Source of the DNA: Azolla caroliniana
Lineage: Eukaryota > Polypodiophyta
Assembly: GCA_043228905.1 (NCBI GenBank)
Contig: JBHGNT010000001.1
Coordinates: forward strand, 26,474,001-26,538,000
Length of the DNA stretch: 64,000 nt
Direction: 5' to 3'
How positions within the stretch are numbered: position 1 is the first letter of the stretch; each line of letters opens with the position of its first letter. Below, piece after piece: positions 1 through 11,113 of the stretch. Made by a program: the position numbers and the translations under genes. The notes beneath the pieces were generated by a model. That model made no database searches. It saw only the letters and a program-made list of their open reading frames with translations, and was not told where the DNA came from.

Positions 1-199
1 TGGTAACAATCGTTCGCCTAGGGACCATTGCCGTTATGAGGAGAGTTCAGAAGATGAACAATGCCTAGAGCTGCACCAAGAATATCGTCAACAACCCCGG
101 AATAACAGGTGAATTCAGCAAACCCGGGAAGAGCAAGCCGCACCGGTAGAAACCAATACACCGCCACGACTACTCTCAATTGCTAGGGACCTGACCTCA

Positions 200-1065
200 G
201 GTGAGAAGACAACAATAACAGAACTGCTCCGGGAATATAAGGATGTTTTCGCATGGTCACACGAGGACATGAAAGGGTTGGATCCGAAATTTTATCAGCA
301 CAAGATGAACTTGTCCACTGACGCGAAACCTGTGCAGCAGCGACGCTATTGAATGAACCCGAATTACGCGGCTCAGTAAAAGAAGAAATTGACAAACTGT
401 TGAAAGCAGGGTTCATTCGACTGGTCAAATAGGCCCCGTGGTTGAGTCCAATAGTCGTGGTGCCGAAGAAAAATAGGAAAATACGCGTTTGTGTGGATTA
501 CCGCAAGCTAAACGCCGTAACAATTACAGATGCGTTTCCCTTACCTTTTACAGATAGCATACTAGACGCCGTCGCGGGCCATGACATGTATAGTTTTTTG
601 GATGGCTTCAACGGATACAATCAAGTACGTATGCACCCTGACGACCAAGAGAAGACCGTGTTCGTCACGGACTGGGGCGTGTTCGATGCCGTAGTAATGA
701 TGTTTGGTCTGAAAACGGCGCCCGCCACTTTCCAACGAACAATTGTGAAGATTTTTGGAGAATACATACCTGCATTTATGCAAGTTTTTCTCGACGACTT
801 TGTGGTGTATGGAACATGAGGTGAACATTTGGGGCATCTACGACTTTGTTTGGAACGTTGCCATACGTCACGCCTCAGTTTTAAACCGGCGAAATGTGCA
901 TTTGGTGCCACTAGCGGAGCACTCCTTGGAGATATAGTAAGCAAGGAGGGGATAGCGGTAGACCCTAACAAAATCACGACAATCATCAAAGCAAAGACCT
1001 TGACTAATGCCAAAGCCCTTAGCCGCTTCTTAGGGCAAATACGCTGGCACAACCGTATGTTATGA
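200..1065 (+). pseudogene. TE-A reverse transcriptase (broken)
   Basis: Ty3/gypsy reverse transcriptase, which would copy element RNA into DNA in the particle. The linker reading REYKDVFAW lies near 230-255. The RT finger motif VPKKNRKIRVCVDYRKLN is at 460-510 and the catalytic FLDD at about 787-799, where plant elements usually have YLDD or FLDD. Stops interrupt the frame at about 351, 430 and 817, and the frame changes near 370. The closest relative in the window is TE-H RT at 34877. The gene is certainly a pseudogene. Confidence 0.85.
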
Positions 1066-2079
1066 TACTTGGCAGATTTCACGAGTCCGTTACACGCCAC
1101 CGTACATCGTACTCCTTTCAAGTGGACGGCCGTAGAAGACAAAGCGTATGAGGCATTAAAGATAATGCTAACCCAAGCTCTAGTGGTACAATCACTAGAT
1201 TGGACGACACCTTTTCATGTATTTGTAGATGCCTCTGATATCGCAATAGGCAGTGCATTGATGCAGCTCACAAAGCCTAATTGGTACCGACCAGTTTATT
1301 ACACTAGTCGTAAATTATCGGATGCCAAATAGAACTACTCCACAACTGAGCTTGAGGCCTTGGGTATGATCTACGACAACAACAAATTCCAGCATTATCT
1401 ACTCGGACGAAAATTTACGTTTCACGTAGACCGCGCGACATTACTCTACCTGGTCGAGAAGTAGATGTTGACAGGGAAGCTGGCCAGATGGATGCTGCTG
1501 CTCCAAGAGTTTGACTTCGTCATTCAACATTGGTCGGGTACACAACATGCCGTACTTGATTTCTTAAGCAGAATAGACAACGGTGATAACATGTTGCGAC
1601 AAGATGATGACTTTCCCGACGCTGATATTTTGTGGGTCGCTACCACGGTGTCACGAGAAGAAAAGAATTTTCCGGATCGTTGTCTCATGGAGATGACCTA
1701 CTTTTTGACCACGGGGATGCCACCACCACAACTACGGACGGATGAAAAGAAACGACTGGTAGTCTGGAGTCGTAACTTCTATCTGGTTGAAGGCGTACTC
1801 TACCATAAAGGAAATGATGGCATTTGGCAGCGTGGAATACGACAGGATGAGAAGGAAGTCATACTATGTGAAACTCATTGTGGAACGGCCGGAGGACATT
1901 ACACATGTGATGTCACGGCTAGAAAAGTATGGCAAGCGGGTCTTTGGTGTCCAACTACGCAAAATGACGCGTATCAATACTGTAAGCAATGTGATCCGTG
2001 TCAACGCTTGGGGCAACCTACGGAGCTCGCAAGAATGCCTCACCAACCAGTACTCCCGCTTGACCCGTTCCAAAAATGA
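1066..2079 (+). pseudogene. TE-A RNase H and integrase zinc-binding domain (broken)
   Basis: This continues pol. RNase H is visible from about 1205 (FHVFVDASDIAIGSALMQ, with the catalytic Asp in VDAS) to about 1560, where HAVLDFLSRID resembles the usual A-D-LSR end. The integrase HHCC zinc finger lies at about 1870-2015: ETHCGTAGGH supplies the His residues and CKQCDPC the Cys residues. In-frame stops occur at about 1063, 1330 and 1462. TE-H carries the same domains at 35668-36640. Confidence 0.8.
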
Positions 2080-2995
2080 GGTCTCAATTTTGTCAGTCCC
2101 TTTACGCCGGCAATAACAAGGACAATCAACAAATACGTTCTCGTGGCAGATTACTGCACAAAGTGGGTGGAAGCCAAATCATTATGAGACAATATTGCGA
2201 CGTCCATGACAAGATTCCTTTATGAACACATCTGGTGCTGTTTTGGTTGCCCAATAGAGCCCATAAGCAACCAAGGGAGCCATTTCTTGAATTCGGTCAT
2301 CCACGAACTCACGCACCATTACACCGTAGTACACAAGAAGAGTACGCCATATTGCCCATATTCAAATGGGTTAGCAGAACCCATGAACAAGGCGTTACAG
2401 AATATCCTGAAAAAGATAGTGAATGAGAATAGAACAGATTGGGACACAAAGCTACACAATGCTTTGTGGGCGTACCGAACGAGTTACAAAACAAGTATAC
2501 AGTCCACGCCTTTCTGGTTAGTGTTTGGGTTAGAGGCCGTAATGCCCATCGAATTCCAGGTGCCCAGTTTGCGGATTCAAGTACGTGCCAGATTGTCGGA
2601 AGGCCAGTTCGAGCAGATCCGGCTGCAACAACTTCTCGAACTAGGCGAAGCTCGAGTCCGCAGCATGGCCATATTAGAACAAGAGCATCGACGACGTAAG
2701 GTGTTCGTAGAACAACATCGGGACACACGAGAGAAAGAATTCAAGGTTGGGAAAGCCGTACTAGTCTTTCAAACACGAATGGGGCCAATGCCAGGAAAGT
2801 TACGATTCCCCTAGACAGGGTTGTACTGGATAATTGGGGCGGAAAATGGGACCTTTCAGTTAGGTACCCTTGCCGGAGAAGTGTTACGCCAAAATGTTAA
2901 CGGATTCCGACTGAAGCCTTACATGGGATCTAAGCCCCCAAACCCGTTTCACGCCATAACGGACATGACGGATGGATCCCACACTAACCAATAGC
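2080..2995 (+). pseudogene. TE-A integrase core and C-terminus, two catalytic Asp lost
   Basis: DDE integrase core. Where TE-H has LDFVGPF the copy here reads LNFVSPF, and where TE-H has SDQGG it reads SNQGS, so both catalytic Asp are Asn. The Glu of GLAEPMNK is kept. A Trp-to-stop change (TGA at about 2077-2079) precedes the core and another stop follows at about 2187. The C-terminal part has the usual QTRMGPMPGKLR motif and ends near 2995. The pattern fits cytosine deamination of methylated, silent DNA. Confidence 0.8.
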
Positions 2996-3405
2996 CGGGA
3001 CCCACGGGTAACACATGTAACAGTAATGATGTACCAGTAACCGTTGGGAAAAAAAGAAAAAACGAAAAAAAGAGAAGATATTCACGACTATTAAAAGGAC
3101 TTTATGCATGCACAAATCCCAAAAACAAGAATACGCGTTGCCACGATGTTAGACATGCCTATGAACCTTAAGGCACAAAAAGAAGGAAACAAAAGGTTTT
3201 CTGCACATTACAGAAAACAATCTCTAGCCTTCTACTCTCCTCGTTCTCCTCGTTCTCCTTGCTCTCCTGCATACCGCAGGCACCACGCACAACGCAGCTC
3301 ATGTGCTTTACCTGTCCATCTCTCTCGATGCCGATCACCATCTCGGCAGCCTTGCAGGTGGCACATGGAAAAGAGGTTTGTGGGGTACATCCGGGTAGTA
3401 GAAGA
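2996..3405 (+). other. TE-A spacer and start of its third ORF
   Basis: An untranslated stretch with purine-rich runs (about 3045-3075) is followed by CT-rich sequence. The first codons of the third ORF start near 3329 and are cut by TE-B after 3405. The downstream part of that ORF continues at 29863. It matches TE-H at about 38128-38215 at the level of GRYLRVV versus VGYIRVV. A 113-aa open frame here (3104-3445) crosses the TE-B boundary and is not a gene. Confidence 0.6.
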
Positions 3406-3607
3406 TGTTGGAAAATATAAGGAAAAGAATAAAATTGTAAAATAATTAAAATAAACAGTTATGACTCCTGATACGAAGAGTCACATGTATCCTATATGAA
3501 AACATCACACACCTCTCTCTAATTGAGGAGAGAAGAGCAACAGGAAATCTAAAAATCAGAATTCATCCTTCTTTCTTTCTCTATCTCCCTGTCTCTGTTT
3601 CTCTACA
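3406..3607 (+). repeat. TE-B 5' LTR (202 bp)
   Basis: TG...CA ends. It is the same length as 29661-29862 and nearly identical, with about 2 mismatches noticed. It is AT-rich with few CpG sites and ends in a CTTT/CTCT-rich tract. Confidence 0.93.
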
Positions 3608-3619
3608 TGGTATCAGAGC
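3608..3619 (+). other. TE-B primer binding site, initiator-Met tRNA type
   Basis: TGGTATCAGAGC directly follows the 5' LTR. It is the motif complementary to the 3' end of plant initiator-Met tRNA, which primes minus-strand DNA synthesis in most plant copia elements. Confidence 0.9.
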
Positions 3620-3803
3620 AAGGTTCCATATACAATTATAGAGAAACAGAGATCAGAATCAACAAATCACTCAAGAATTCTTACCCTCCTCCAAGACCTC
3701 ATAGAGAAACAACAAACAGAGTCAACAAAACACTCTGTGGACTAGAATTCTTAATTTTTTAAAGACCTGTACATTCCTGGTTCTGAATTTTGTTTATTCA
3801 ACC

Positions 3804-5150
3804 ATGGCTCAGGCAACTCCTTCATCATCCCAAAACCTCATGCATAGAAAAACAAAAATTACCAAATTGAATAGCACCAACTATAGAGTCTGGAGTAGCA
3901 AAATGACCCTCATATTCAAACAACTAAAATTATGGGCAGTTGTTGAGGGTAGAGAGACACAACCCACAACGTCAGACCCGAACTACGTTGCATGAGAAGA
4001 AAAAGATCTAGCAGCAAAGCTAGAAATTATGTCGAATCTAGAGGACCAACAAGCCGACGCGATCAGAAATTGCTGCACTGCAAACGCCATGTGGATTGAC
4101 TTAAAAAACGAATTCGAACCAACTATAGACAGAAATCAGGTCATGACTCTAAACTCATTAGTAATTTTAAAGATGCAAGAAGAAGAGGATATGTGTGCAT
4201 TTATAAACTCATGGAAACACAAACTAGATGACTGTCTTACATCTGGAGTTGAATTAGAGTCAAAGTTGCAAGGACTTCTCCTATTAGGTGCATTGCCACC
4301 ATCATGGTGCACTTTCATCACCACCCAACATTTCAACACAAACACAACTCTCATTGACCTCATAAATTGTATAAGACAAGAAGAGGCAATGAAAAAGGCA
4401 CGCCGACCAGAACAAAGACAACACACATTAGCAATGATAGCATACCGTAACAAACAACCCTCTCAAAATCAAAGAACAAAATACAATCCTAGATATTACC
4501 TAGAAAATTTTAGATCACAAACTGGAGGCCTTAGGTTCTCACAAATTTTCTGCACCATTTGCAAGAAACCTGGACATACAAACAATCAATGTAGGTTTAG
4601 ACAAACCATAATTAAACAACCATATCAAAGATCTAGATCTCGAGTAGAAGCCCACTTAGCTGAAGAAATTTCAGAAGATGAATCATACCCAACTGAAACA
4701 AACAATGAAAAAATTGACAATGGTTATGACGGCCTCATGCAAGCATTCCTTGCCGAAGCTTTAACAACAGGAATCGATACAAAACAGAAATCTAACAACA
4801 CCTGGTATTTCGATACCGGTGCCACCCATCACATGACAAATAATAGACAATCCATAAAAAATTATAACCCCTTACCATCACCAATCCCCGTTGTGTTTGG
4901 TAATAATGGTAGGTTAAATGTTTTAGGAAAAGGGGACGTAAACCTCTTCCTGGAAAACAACCAAGTTCTTATAGTAGACAATGTTTATTTTGTTCCTGGA
5001 ATCACAAAAAACCTACTATCCGTTTGTCAAGCAACCAAAAATGGCACCTCCATAAAGTTCGAAGAAACATATGCACACATTAAGCATAAAACCCCGAACT
5101 GACAGATAACTAAATACATTTGTAAACATCTAGACGACGGACTTTATCGC
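3804..5150 (+). pseudogene. TE-B gag and protease
   Basis: Copia gag followed by aspartic protease in one frame. The start MAQATPSSSQ is followed by the gag signature LNSTNYRVWSSKM. A CCHC zinc knuckle reads CTICKKPGHTNNQC at about 4552-4593. The protease has the DTGA active site at about 4812-4823 (YFDTGATHHM). A TGA at 3993-3995 replaces what is probably Trp, and a stop at 5100-5102 plus a frame change near 5200 separate protease from integrase. Otherwise the frame is well kept for 357 aa. Confidence 0.88.
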
Positions 5151-5155
5151 ATCCC

Positions 5156-6354
5156 ATGCACACCCACATCCATCACATTAAAGCACACTATACAAAAACA
5201 AACGAACAATCTACTTTAACGAATCTGTGGCACCATCGGCTCGCACACAGTCATCTACAAGCCATAAAAAATATGCAATTTCATAATATGGAATTAGGCC
5301 TTCCAAAAGCCCACCTCACAAACTTGAAAATATATGAAGGGTGCATTCTTGGAAAAAGGCCCCAACATCCTTTTCCACGCCGACAAACCACCAGTAGTCA
5401 ACCACTACAACTTGTCCACAGTGATCTCTGCGGCCCTTTTCCTACAAAATCAATTAGTGGATCAATATACTTCATAAGCTTTATTGAGGACTATAGTAAA
5501 TTCACCGTTATTACTTTCTTAAAAACAAAAAATCAAGCTCTATCTGCATTCAAAAATTACCTTCACCTCGCTGAAAATCTAACTAACCACAAACTAAAAT
5601 CCCTACAAACCGATGGAGGAGGGGAATACCACTCAAAGGATTTCATAAATTTTTGCAAATCACAAGGAATCCACCATTGGAGGTCCGTTCCACACACACC
5701 TCAACAAAACGGCACTGCAGAAAGAAAAAATAGAAGCTTGTTAAATGCTGCTCGCAGCATGCTACATGCTGCAAAACTAGATTCGAAATTCTGGGAAGAA
5801 GCTATTGCGATAGCTTGCTATATCCAAAATCGAATCTACCATCACTCCCTAGGCTTCCTCACTCCATTCGAACTCTGGTATGGACATAAACCACACCTCC
5901 AAAATCTTAAAATATTCGGGTGTCTTGCATTTGCTCACATACTAGACACCAAAAGAAAGAAACTTGACACAAAAGCCAAGAAAGAAATCTTCGTCGGCTA
6001 TGGCGATGCCCACGGTTATAAAGCCTATTGCCTAATAACCCTGACACAAACACATTCTTTTTCAGTAGAAGCATCCTATTTGATGAAGATAACATTCTTC
6101 AAAAACATAAGAGTCCCAACAATTCCTTAACAAACATAGAAGTAGATAAACACCATCAAGGTAATGTCACTTCCTGGTCACTACAACTTGACGAACACTC
6201 TCTACATGATCCGCACCACGACTCCTCTAGCACAGCCGCTACACCATCCTCAGTTTCCCTAAGCTTGACAACACCCTCACACTATCACCCTTCTGACGAT
6301 GAATATGACTCCACATATTTGGACACCCAAATAAACTCATCACACGATGGATAG
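5156..6354 (+). pseudogene. TE-B integrase, then linker cut off before RT
   Basis: Integrase with all three catalytic acidic residues visible: Asp in VHSDLCGPF, Asp in LQTDGGGEY and Glu in NGTAERKNR. In the zinc finger (HHRLAH...YEGC) the first Cys of the CxxC pair is Tyr. The frame moves near 6100 into an 108-aa stretch rich in Ser/His/Asp, the usual linker between integrase and RT, and stops at 6352-6354. No RT core follows. Pol resumes only at 28732. Confidence 0.87.
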
Positions 6355-6387
6355 CCTTCCCCTGGCTCGGTCGGCTAGCGCACACGT
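6355..6387. other. Short unassigned stretch, probably the left stub of TE-C
   Basis: These 33 bases lie between the last TE-B codons and the TE-D LTR. The last four (ACGT, 6384-6387) are the TE-D target duplication, repeated at 27956-27959, where TE-C sequence resumes. I therefore infer TE-C origin, but the stretch is too short to prove it. Confidence 0.4.
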
Positions 6388-6690
6388 TGTCGTGGAGAAA
6401 ACTGTCCCTAGGAGGAAACGAGAGAAACCGTGCACGAACCGGACCTTCCATGTGTGGGCGTGTGAATTGATAACTTGTACATAATTATGTGTAGGGCGGC
6501 TGATGTAAATATACTAGGTGCGACACATTGATTAGGAAATCGATGTGTATCTCTGTCCGAAGGGACAGAGAATACAGTAATGTGACTGTGATTGAAGGAG
6601 AGTGGACTCTCCCCAACAACCTATATAAGGAAGAAGAGAAGGAAGAACAGGGCATCGTGCGTTAGTGAGGACGAAGTGCTGCCGGACCGT
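6388..6690 (+). repeat. TE-D 5' LTR, first part
   Basis: It starts TGTCGTGGAG like the 3' LTR at 27308 and runs to the TE-E target site CCGT (6687-6690). A TATA-like box, TATATAAGG, is at 6622-6630. The rest of this LTR is at 15895-16242. The two parts total 651 bp against 648 bp for the 3' LTR. Confidence 0.88.
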
Positions 6691-6734
6691 TGTCGTGAAG
6701 ATTCCGGGCCATAAGCGGAAACAACGTGAAACGC
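6691..6734 (+). repeat. TE-E 5' LTR, first 44 bp
   Basis: TGTCGTGAAGATTCCGGG start, matching the 3' LTR at 15169 (TGTCATGAAGATTCTGGG). It is cut by S1 at the ACGC target site. Confidence 0.88.
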
Positions 6735-7271
6735 TGTCGTGAAGATTTTCGGCAATGGTGTGAAAATCACATAAGACGTACGAAATCAAGTGTCAATCAT
6801 ATAAAACAATAATAGTGAATATACAAATTTTAAGTAAGTTTAATATCTTAGTATAGAAGACGAAGATCTTGAAGAGGTGCACTTTACTACATAAGAAACA
6901 AACATCTAAGTGTCAACTTATGTGGGTAAGAAGTTGCGAAAGAAAAAGATAAAATTGTGAGATATCCCACATAGACATGACGAATAAAGCTCTCACCATA
7001 TATAAGGTAGAGCAAAAGTTATTATCTTTGTGTTTATGTGTGAAGCATATAGAGTTCAAGGTAACTTGAACTAAGAGTGGAGGTGGCCTAGCCACTTGTA
7101 AAGGTTTAGGCTAACCAAAACGGAACTGGACGGTAACCGATGATCGGCATGCGCCGACGGCGGTAGAATCGGTGTCTGACGAACCGGCTGGAAACCGGCA
7201 TCCGACGAACCGGCGACTAGATATATAAATATATAAAAATATATACATACATATATATACATATACAAGGA

Positions 7272-7340
7272 AGGCAAGTAAGGATTCGAACCTTGCACCT
7301 CCAAGTTAGGAGTCAATTGACTTACCACTAAACCAAGATA
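7272..7340 (-). other. tRNA-like segment with A and B boxes inside S1
   Basis: Read on the minus strand it has an A-box-like TTGGTTTAGTGGTAAG and, about 40 bases on, a perfect B box GGTTCGAATCC. The anticodon arm is imperfect, so this is a tRNA relic or SINE-head-like segment, not a working tRNA gene. The same segment is in S2. Confidence 0.6.
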
Positions 7341-7528
7341 TTTAGTTGAAATTATATCATTGTACTTTATATATAAATTCTCATACATGAGAGCTAAAAT
7401 AAGTGACATGGTTATCATGCACCACATGTAATACATGAGCGCCAAATGGCAAACATGCATTTTATGCATGTCTTGAACCCTCAAATGCATGAGGGCATCT
7501 ATAAAAGAGGGAATGAAAAAGATCAATT

Positions 7529-7542
7529 GGGGGGGGGGGGGG
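7529..7542 (+). repeat. Run of 14 G
   Basis: Uninterrupted G homopolymer inside S1 just after its TATA region. It is absent from S2, so it is a recent expansion or a sequencing or assembly artefact. Confidence 0.8.
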
Positions 7543-7837
7543 ATTTTCTAGGATAAAAAGAAAGCTTTGTACTTTAAATCAAAATTAATATTAAGAAGAA
7601 AATTCGTTATCCTTTTGATGATATATGTACCTTGTTCTTGAAATCTAAAGTCAAGTGTTCTTAATCTCTCTCTCAATCTAAAATCAAGCGTTCTATCTTA
7701 TCTCTATCTCTCTCTCTTTCAATCTATCTTAATTCCTTTCCCGCTAAAGCTTGTGCAAACTTCGAGTCCTTCTGGTCCAGAACCCTGGCGGTTCCGCCTC
7801 GTGATTCGCGCCTAGTGACGGATCTTCACGACAACGC

Positions 7838-8515
7838 GCAGGAACACCGGTATACGCGAGTGCACGCCTCGAGGGAATTAAGTAGGATAAGTACTAGGCA
7901 TGAGTATAAGGAGGGGGTACTAGGTAGTTAGAGCATTAAAGAAGATATGGACATCACATAAGTAGGGAGAGTTACGAGGAGAGAACCTAGGACGAAAAAG
8001 TGAAGGGTCATGAGTGCTTGTAACGGTCGCTACTTGTGCTATAAAAGGAGCGACCTTTGACTGTCTTTGGGATGCGATCGAGAGGAAAGGATACACAGAG
8101 AAAGACCGAGGACTGATCACGGAAGAAGGCGTTTCCCCTGCTCGCGTCAGACGCCCGAGTGCTCCTGACCGGGGGATCGACCTTCTGCGCATTGACGTCT
8201 CTTTGTACCTGGCTATTTGCCAAGCTCTACGCTCAATCACCGGCTCTGATTCGGCTGTAACCACTCACAGCACCGTGCACCTGTGTTTTAATAGAACTCA
8301 TTCTACCTAACATACTTTGTTCTCAGTGTCTTTTTCCGTGCCTGTGTCTACGGTTGACTCTCTTACTATCTCCCGTTCGCTAGACTTACCCGCTCTCCCG
8401 TGGTCTCAAGACATAAGCGATCCCCAAACTCCTCCCTCCTCCCTTTCTTGATTCCTTGGTTCGAGACCCTCGTGGTCCTACTGGACTCCACGCATCCGTG
8501 AGGATAACCTCGACA
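7838..8515 (+). repeat. TE-E 5' LTR, main part
   Basis: Aligns base for base with 15213-15890, with about 4 percent difference in the part I compared. TATA box TATAAAAGG is at 8040-8048. It ends CTCGACA. Short ORFs on both strands here are LTR shadows. Confidence 0.9.
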
Positions 8516-8519
8516 TCTT

Positions 8520-8537
8520 TGGTGAACCCGACGCGAA
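8520..8537 (+). other. TE-E primer binding site
   Basis: TGGTGAACCCGACGCGAA begins four bases after the LTR. The same motif follows the TE-D LTR at 16248. It is not the initiator-Met type used by TE-B and TE-F. I cannot name the tRNA by eye. Confidence 0.75.
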
Positions 8538-8561
8538 TAAGGGCGGCAAAGGAATCTGGAG

Positions 8562-9806
8562 ATGAGGGGAAGCGAACTTGCAGAAGCGATGGCGGTGGCG
8601 GTAGACTGCCTAGTTAGTGCTCGCGAGGGTGCGAGTGCTATCGACCGGGTCATAGAGGCAACAATCGACAAGATAGGATGGTTCGGCGGAAAGGACGCCA
8701 TGAGCTACTTAGAGGCCTACTAATCTGAAATGCAAATGAGGAACATATCCGAAGATAGACGGCTAGCGGGGTTTCCCCGGGTCGTAACACCACACATCCA
8801 TACAGAGATGGTTGAGATACAAGCGGGCTGTCACGATTGGGCGGAGTTCGCAGAGGAAGTTCTCAAGAGGTACAACTACGATGATTCGCTCCGGCTATCG
8901 AGAAAGGATTTTATGAATTGGGTCAACAGCCTTGACAAGGGTCAGAACGCTTCTGCGCTCTAGGAGTTCGAGTCACGGTTCACACGACTCTCTAGGTTGG
9001 ACCGAATCGTGCTCGAAACGAGCAAGGTTCTATTTTTTGTCACTTCGTTCGACTCACATGTCCGGGAAAGCGTGGGTCTTCTTCTAGAAACCAACCGAGG
9101 CCTCACGATTGACTGGGAGACCGTCAAGGAAGTATGCAACAGGATTGACAAATGCCGGGACTGGAAAGAAAAGGGGTCCTTGTTAGTCGGACTGGTTGTC
9201 GAAATCAAGGCCGAACCAACGCCGACCCGAATGGAAGAAACGAGGAGGTGGCTCGAGCTAGGCCCACCCCCGACGAACATAGTTGTGGGACCAGCAGATG
9301 GCGCCGGACTAGAAGAACTGATAAGGATGGTGCGCGACCTCCAGTTCGCCCAGGCCCGACGAAGCGACAAAGGTCAGCCGCGTGACCGGCGAACACCAGC
9401 CAATCAGAGGTGCGTATGGTGCGACGCCACCGGACATGCCCGGAGAGAATGTTGGGAGACAGGTCCCTCCGGATGGGAAGGGAGAAGAACAGTGCCGAAG
9501 GGAGAAGGGAAACGGTATGAGGAGTACCCGGCTACGGAGAGCCGGATGATACAGACCCGGTATGAACCGGAGGAGGAGTACCCGGCTACGGAGAGCCGGA
9601 TGATACAGACCCAGTATGAACCGGACGAGGAGTACCCGGCTACGGAGAGCCGGATGGTGCAGGCCCGGTATGAACCGGATGAGGAGTACCCGGCTATGGA
9701 GAGCCGGATGGTGCAGGCCCGGTATGAACCGGATGAGGAGTACCCGGCTACGGAGAGCCGGATGGTGCAGGCCCGGTATGAACTGGAGGAAGAGACATAT
9801 TCGTAA
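8562..9806 (+). pseudogene. TE-E gag with zinc knuckle and 18-residue repeats
   Basis: Structural gag protein of the particle. It starts MRGSELAEAMAVAVD, the same start as TE-D gag at 16288. In-frame stops at 8721-8723 and 8961-8963 break it, and the frame is otherwise kept. A CCHC zinc knuckle (CVWCDATGHARREC) begins at 9411. The C-terminal part is made of five copies of an 18-residue repeat. The frame ends at 9804-9806 just as TE-F begins, so the original gag-protease junction is lost. Confidence 0.85.
9519..9788 (+). repeat. 54-bp tandem repeat x5 in TE-E gag
   Basis: Five in-frame 54-bp units start at 9519, 9573, 9627, 9681 and 9735, with a partial sixth at 9789. Each codes for EEYPATESRM(I/V)Q(T/A)RYEP(E/D). 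Neighbouring units differ by a few bases. The units are acidic, and TE-D gag lacks them. Confidence 0.93.
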
Positions 9807-9809
9807 ATA

Positions 9810-10249
9810 TGTTTCTGAGAGCCCATTGTGGCTATATTTGTAAATAGCCGAAAAGTCATATTAGTATAAATATGACCTAGGGCAAACTAATATTATGTAG
9901 TTTTTATTCTTCCTTGTTGGTGCAAGAAGAAAAGAGAGTGCGTAACTGTACAAAGAGAGAGAGAGACGAGGTCGTTGCCTCTGTTGTAACCGCCGCCTGT
10001 GGTGAAGATTTGTGAGCACGAGGTCGGTGCCTCTGTGAACTCACTGTTTTGTACATTCATACATAGTGACAGTTTGCAGCCTATGGGCTGCCGTGGTTTT
10101 TCCCCTAGGTTGGGGTTTTCCACGTAAACCTCCTGTGTACCTCTTCTCTCCTTTTGTGTCGCGTTTTTTTTGTTTCCTGTTTTTCTGTGAAAGTAAGGAA
10201 TCTCGGTTGTGGCCGAGCGTCGGACATAAGGAACGTTGAGTTCCCGTCA
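9810..10249 (+). repeat. TE-F 5' LTR (about 440 bp)
   Basis: It runs from TGTTTCTGAG to CCCGTCA, immediately before the PBS. TATA-like TATAAATAT is at 9865-9873 and a GA-rich tract at 9955. There is no second copy in the window, so the start is inferred from the TG end and the end of TE-E coding sequence. Confidence 0.7.
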
Positions 10250-10251
10250 AG

Positions 10252-10263
10252 TGGTATCAGAGC
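10252..10263 (+). other. TE-F primer binding site, initiator-Met tRNA type
   Basis: TGGTATCAGAGC lies two bases after the LTR end. Confidence 0.88.
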
Positions 10264-10279
10264 TCAATCGACACAGAAA

Positions 10280-11113
10280 ATGGACGAATCGTTTGGCGGC
10301 ATGTTCAAGCTCACCGGCTCCAACTATTCAGTGTGGAAGTCGAAGATGAGGGACATGCTCGTTGTTAAAGACCTCTGGATGCCGGTTCAGTTCGGGGACA
10401 AGAGACCGGACAAAATCGACGCCGCGATATGGGAGGTGATGCACATGAAGAGAACGGCATACATACGGTGCTTCATCGACATGAGCCTGTACAACAACTT
10501 CAATGAAGAGAGCAAGGCTCATGAGCTCTGGGAGAAGATCGACATAATGTTTCAAAACAAAAATGCTGTTAATCAGGTTTCGGTATTCCGGAAGCTAGTA
10601 AGACTCCGGTACCAAGATGGCTCCAGCATGGCGGAGCATATGAATGCCTTCCAGGGGCTGATACACCAGGCTACGTCATTGGAAGTACCCCTTGCCGATG
10701 AGGTATTAGCGTTACTCCTGCTTGGTTCCCTCCTGGATAGCTGGGAGACGTTGGTTGTCACTTTGGGCAACGCCGGGCCGGAAGGAAAACGGTTATCCCT
10801 AGCAAGAGTAAAGTCGAGCCTGCTAGATGAGGAGGCGCGTCGGAAGGATAAAGATACGAGCTCCGACTCCAAAGCACTCCTTACCGAATCGGAACGCGGA
10901 AGACATAGAAACCGTAGTCCCCAGAACCGGGAGAAGTCGGGGACACGGTCAAAGTCAAGGGGGAGGCCTACTTGCTTCTATTGCGGCAAGCCGGGACACT
11001 TCCAAAAGAACTGTCGGTATTTCCGTAAAGACAAGGAAACCGACGGTACCGATTCGAAGCAAACCCCGGAGGGGGCCGGACCGGAAGGGAACGACGGCAA
11101 TCGCGGCAAGTGA
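10280..11113 (+). CDS. TE-F gag
   Basis: Complete open reading frame of about 277 aa from ATG at 10280 (MDESFGGMFKLTGSNYSVW). This start follows the PBS, as expected, although the frame is open further up. It carries the copia gag pattern (NYSVWKSKM, then LWEKI and a Leu-rich domain) and a CCHC zinc knuckle CFYCGKPGHFQKNC at about 10972-11014. It ends at 11113. Protease lies in another frame, so either a frameshift mutation occurred or gag and pol were separate frames. It is the best-kept gag here. Confidence 0.87.
   Translation: MDESFGGMFKLTGSNYSVWKSKMRDMLVVKDLWMPVQFGDKRPDKIDAAIWEVMHMKRTAYIRCFIDMSLYNNFNEESKAHELWEKIDIMFQNKNAVNQVSVFRKLVRLRYQDGSSMAEHMNAFQGLIHQATSLEVPLADEVLALLLLGSLLDSWETLVVTLGNAGPEGKRLSLARVKSSLLDEEARRKDKDTSSDSKALLTESERGRHRNRSPQNREKSGTRSKSRGRPTCFYCGKPGHFQKNCRYFRKDKETDGTDSKQTPEGAGPEGNDGNRGK

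Larger units (their letters stand above)
6735..7833 (+). mobile_element. S1: 1.1-kb solo LTR in the TE-E 5' LTR
   Basis: Its ends are perfect 12-bp inverted repeats, TGTCGTGAAGAT and ATCTTCACGACA. It is flanked by ACGC on both sides (6731-6734 and 7834-7837), and removing it restores a 722-bp LTR. It has a TATA box (TATAAAAG at 7500) and a CT-rich tract near its 3' end, as an LTR would, and no coding capacity. A homologue, S2, lies at 33634-34812. TG...CA ends and the resemblance to the TE-D/TE-E termini make a solo LTR the best reading. A non-autonomous TIR transposon is the alternative. Confidence 0.75.

Noticed and set aside
7272-7340. Functional tRNA gene in S1
   Set aside because: A and B boxes are present, but the anticodon loop has the wrong size and the acceptor stem does not pair.
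6735-7833. S1 as a DNA transposon (MITE) because of its 12-bp inverted ends
   Set aside because: TG...CA ends, TATA box and CT-rich downstream region, 1.1-kb size and similarity of ends to TE-D/TE-E LTRs fit a solo LTR better; not fully excluded.
8014-8310. 98-aa open frame in the TE-E 5' LTR, repeated at 15389
   Set aside because: It lies inside the two LTR copies and downstream of the TATA box, and differs by substitutions without frame conservation elsewhere; no known domain.
9404-9859. Long minus-strand frame with repeated GSYRACTIRLSVAGYSS
   Set aside because: It is the antisense shadow of the 54-bp repeat, which keeps both strands open; the plus frame has the gag context and zinc knuckle.
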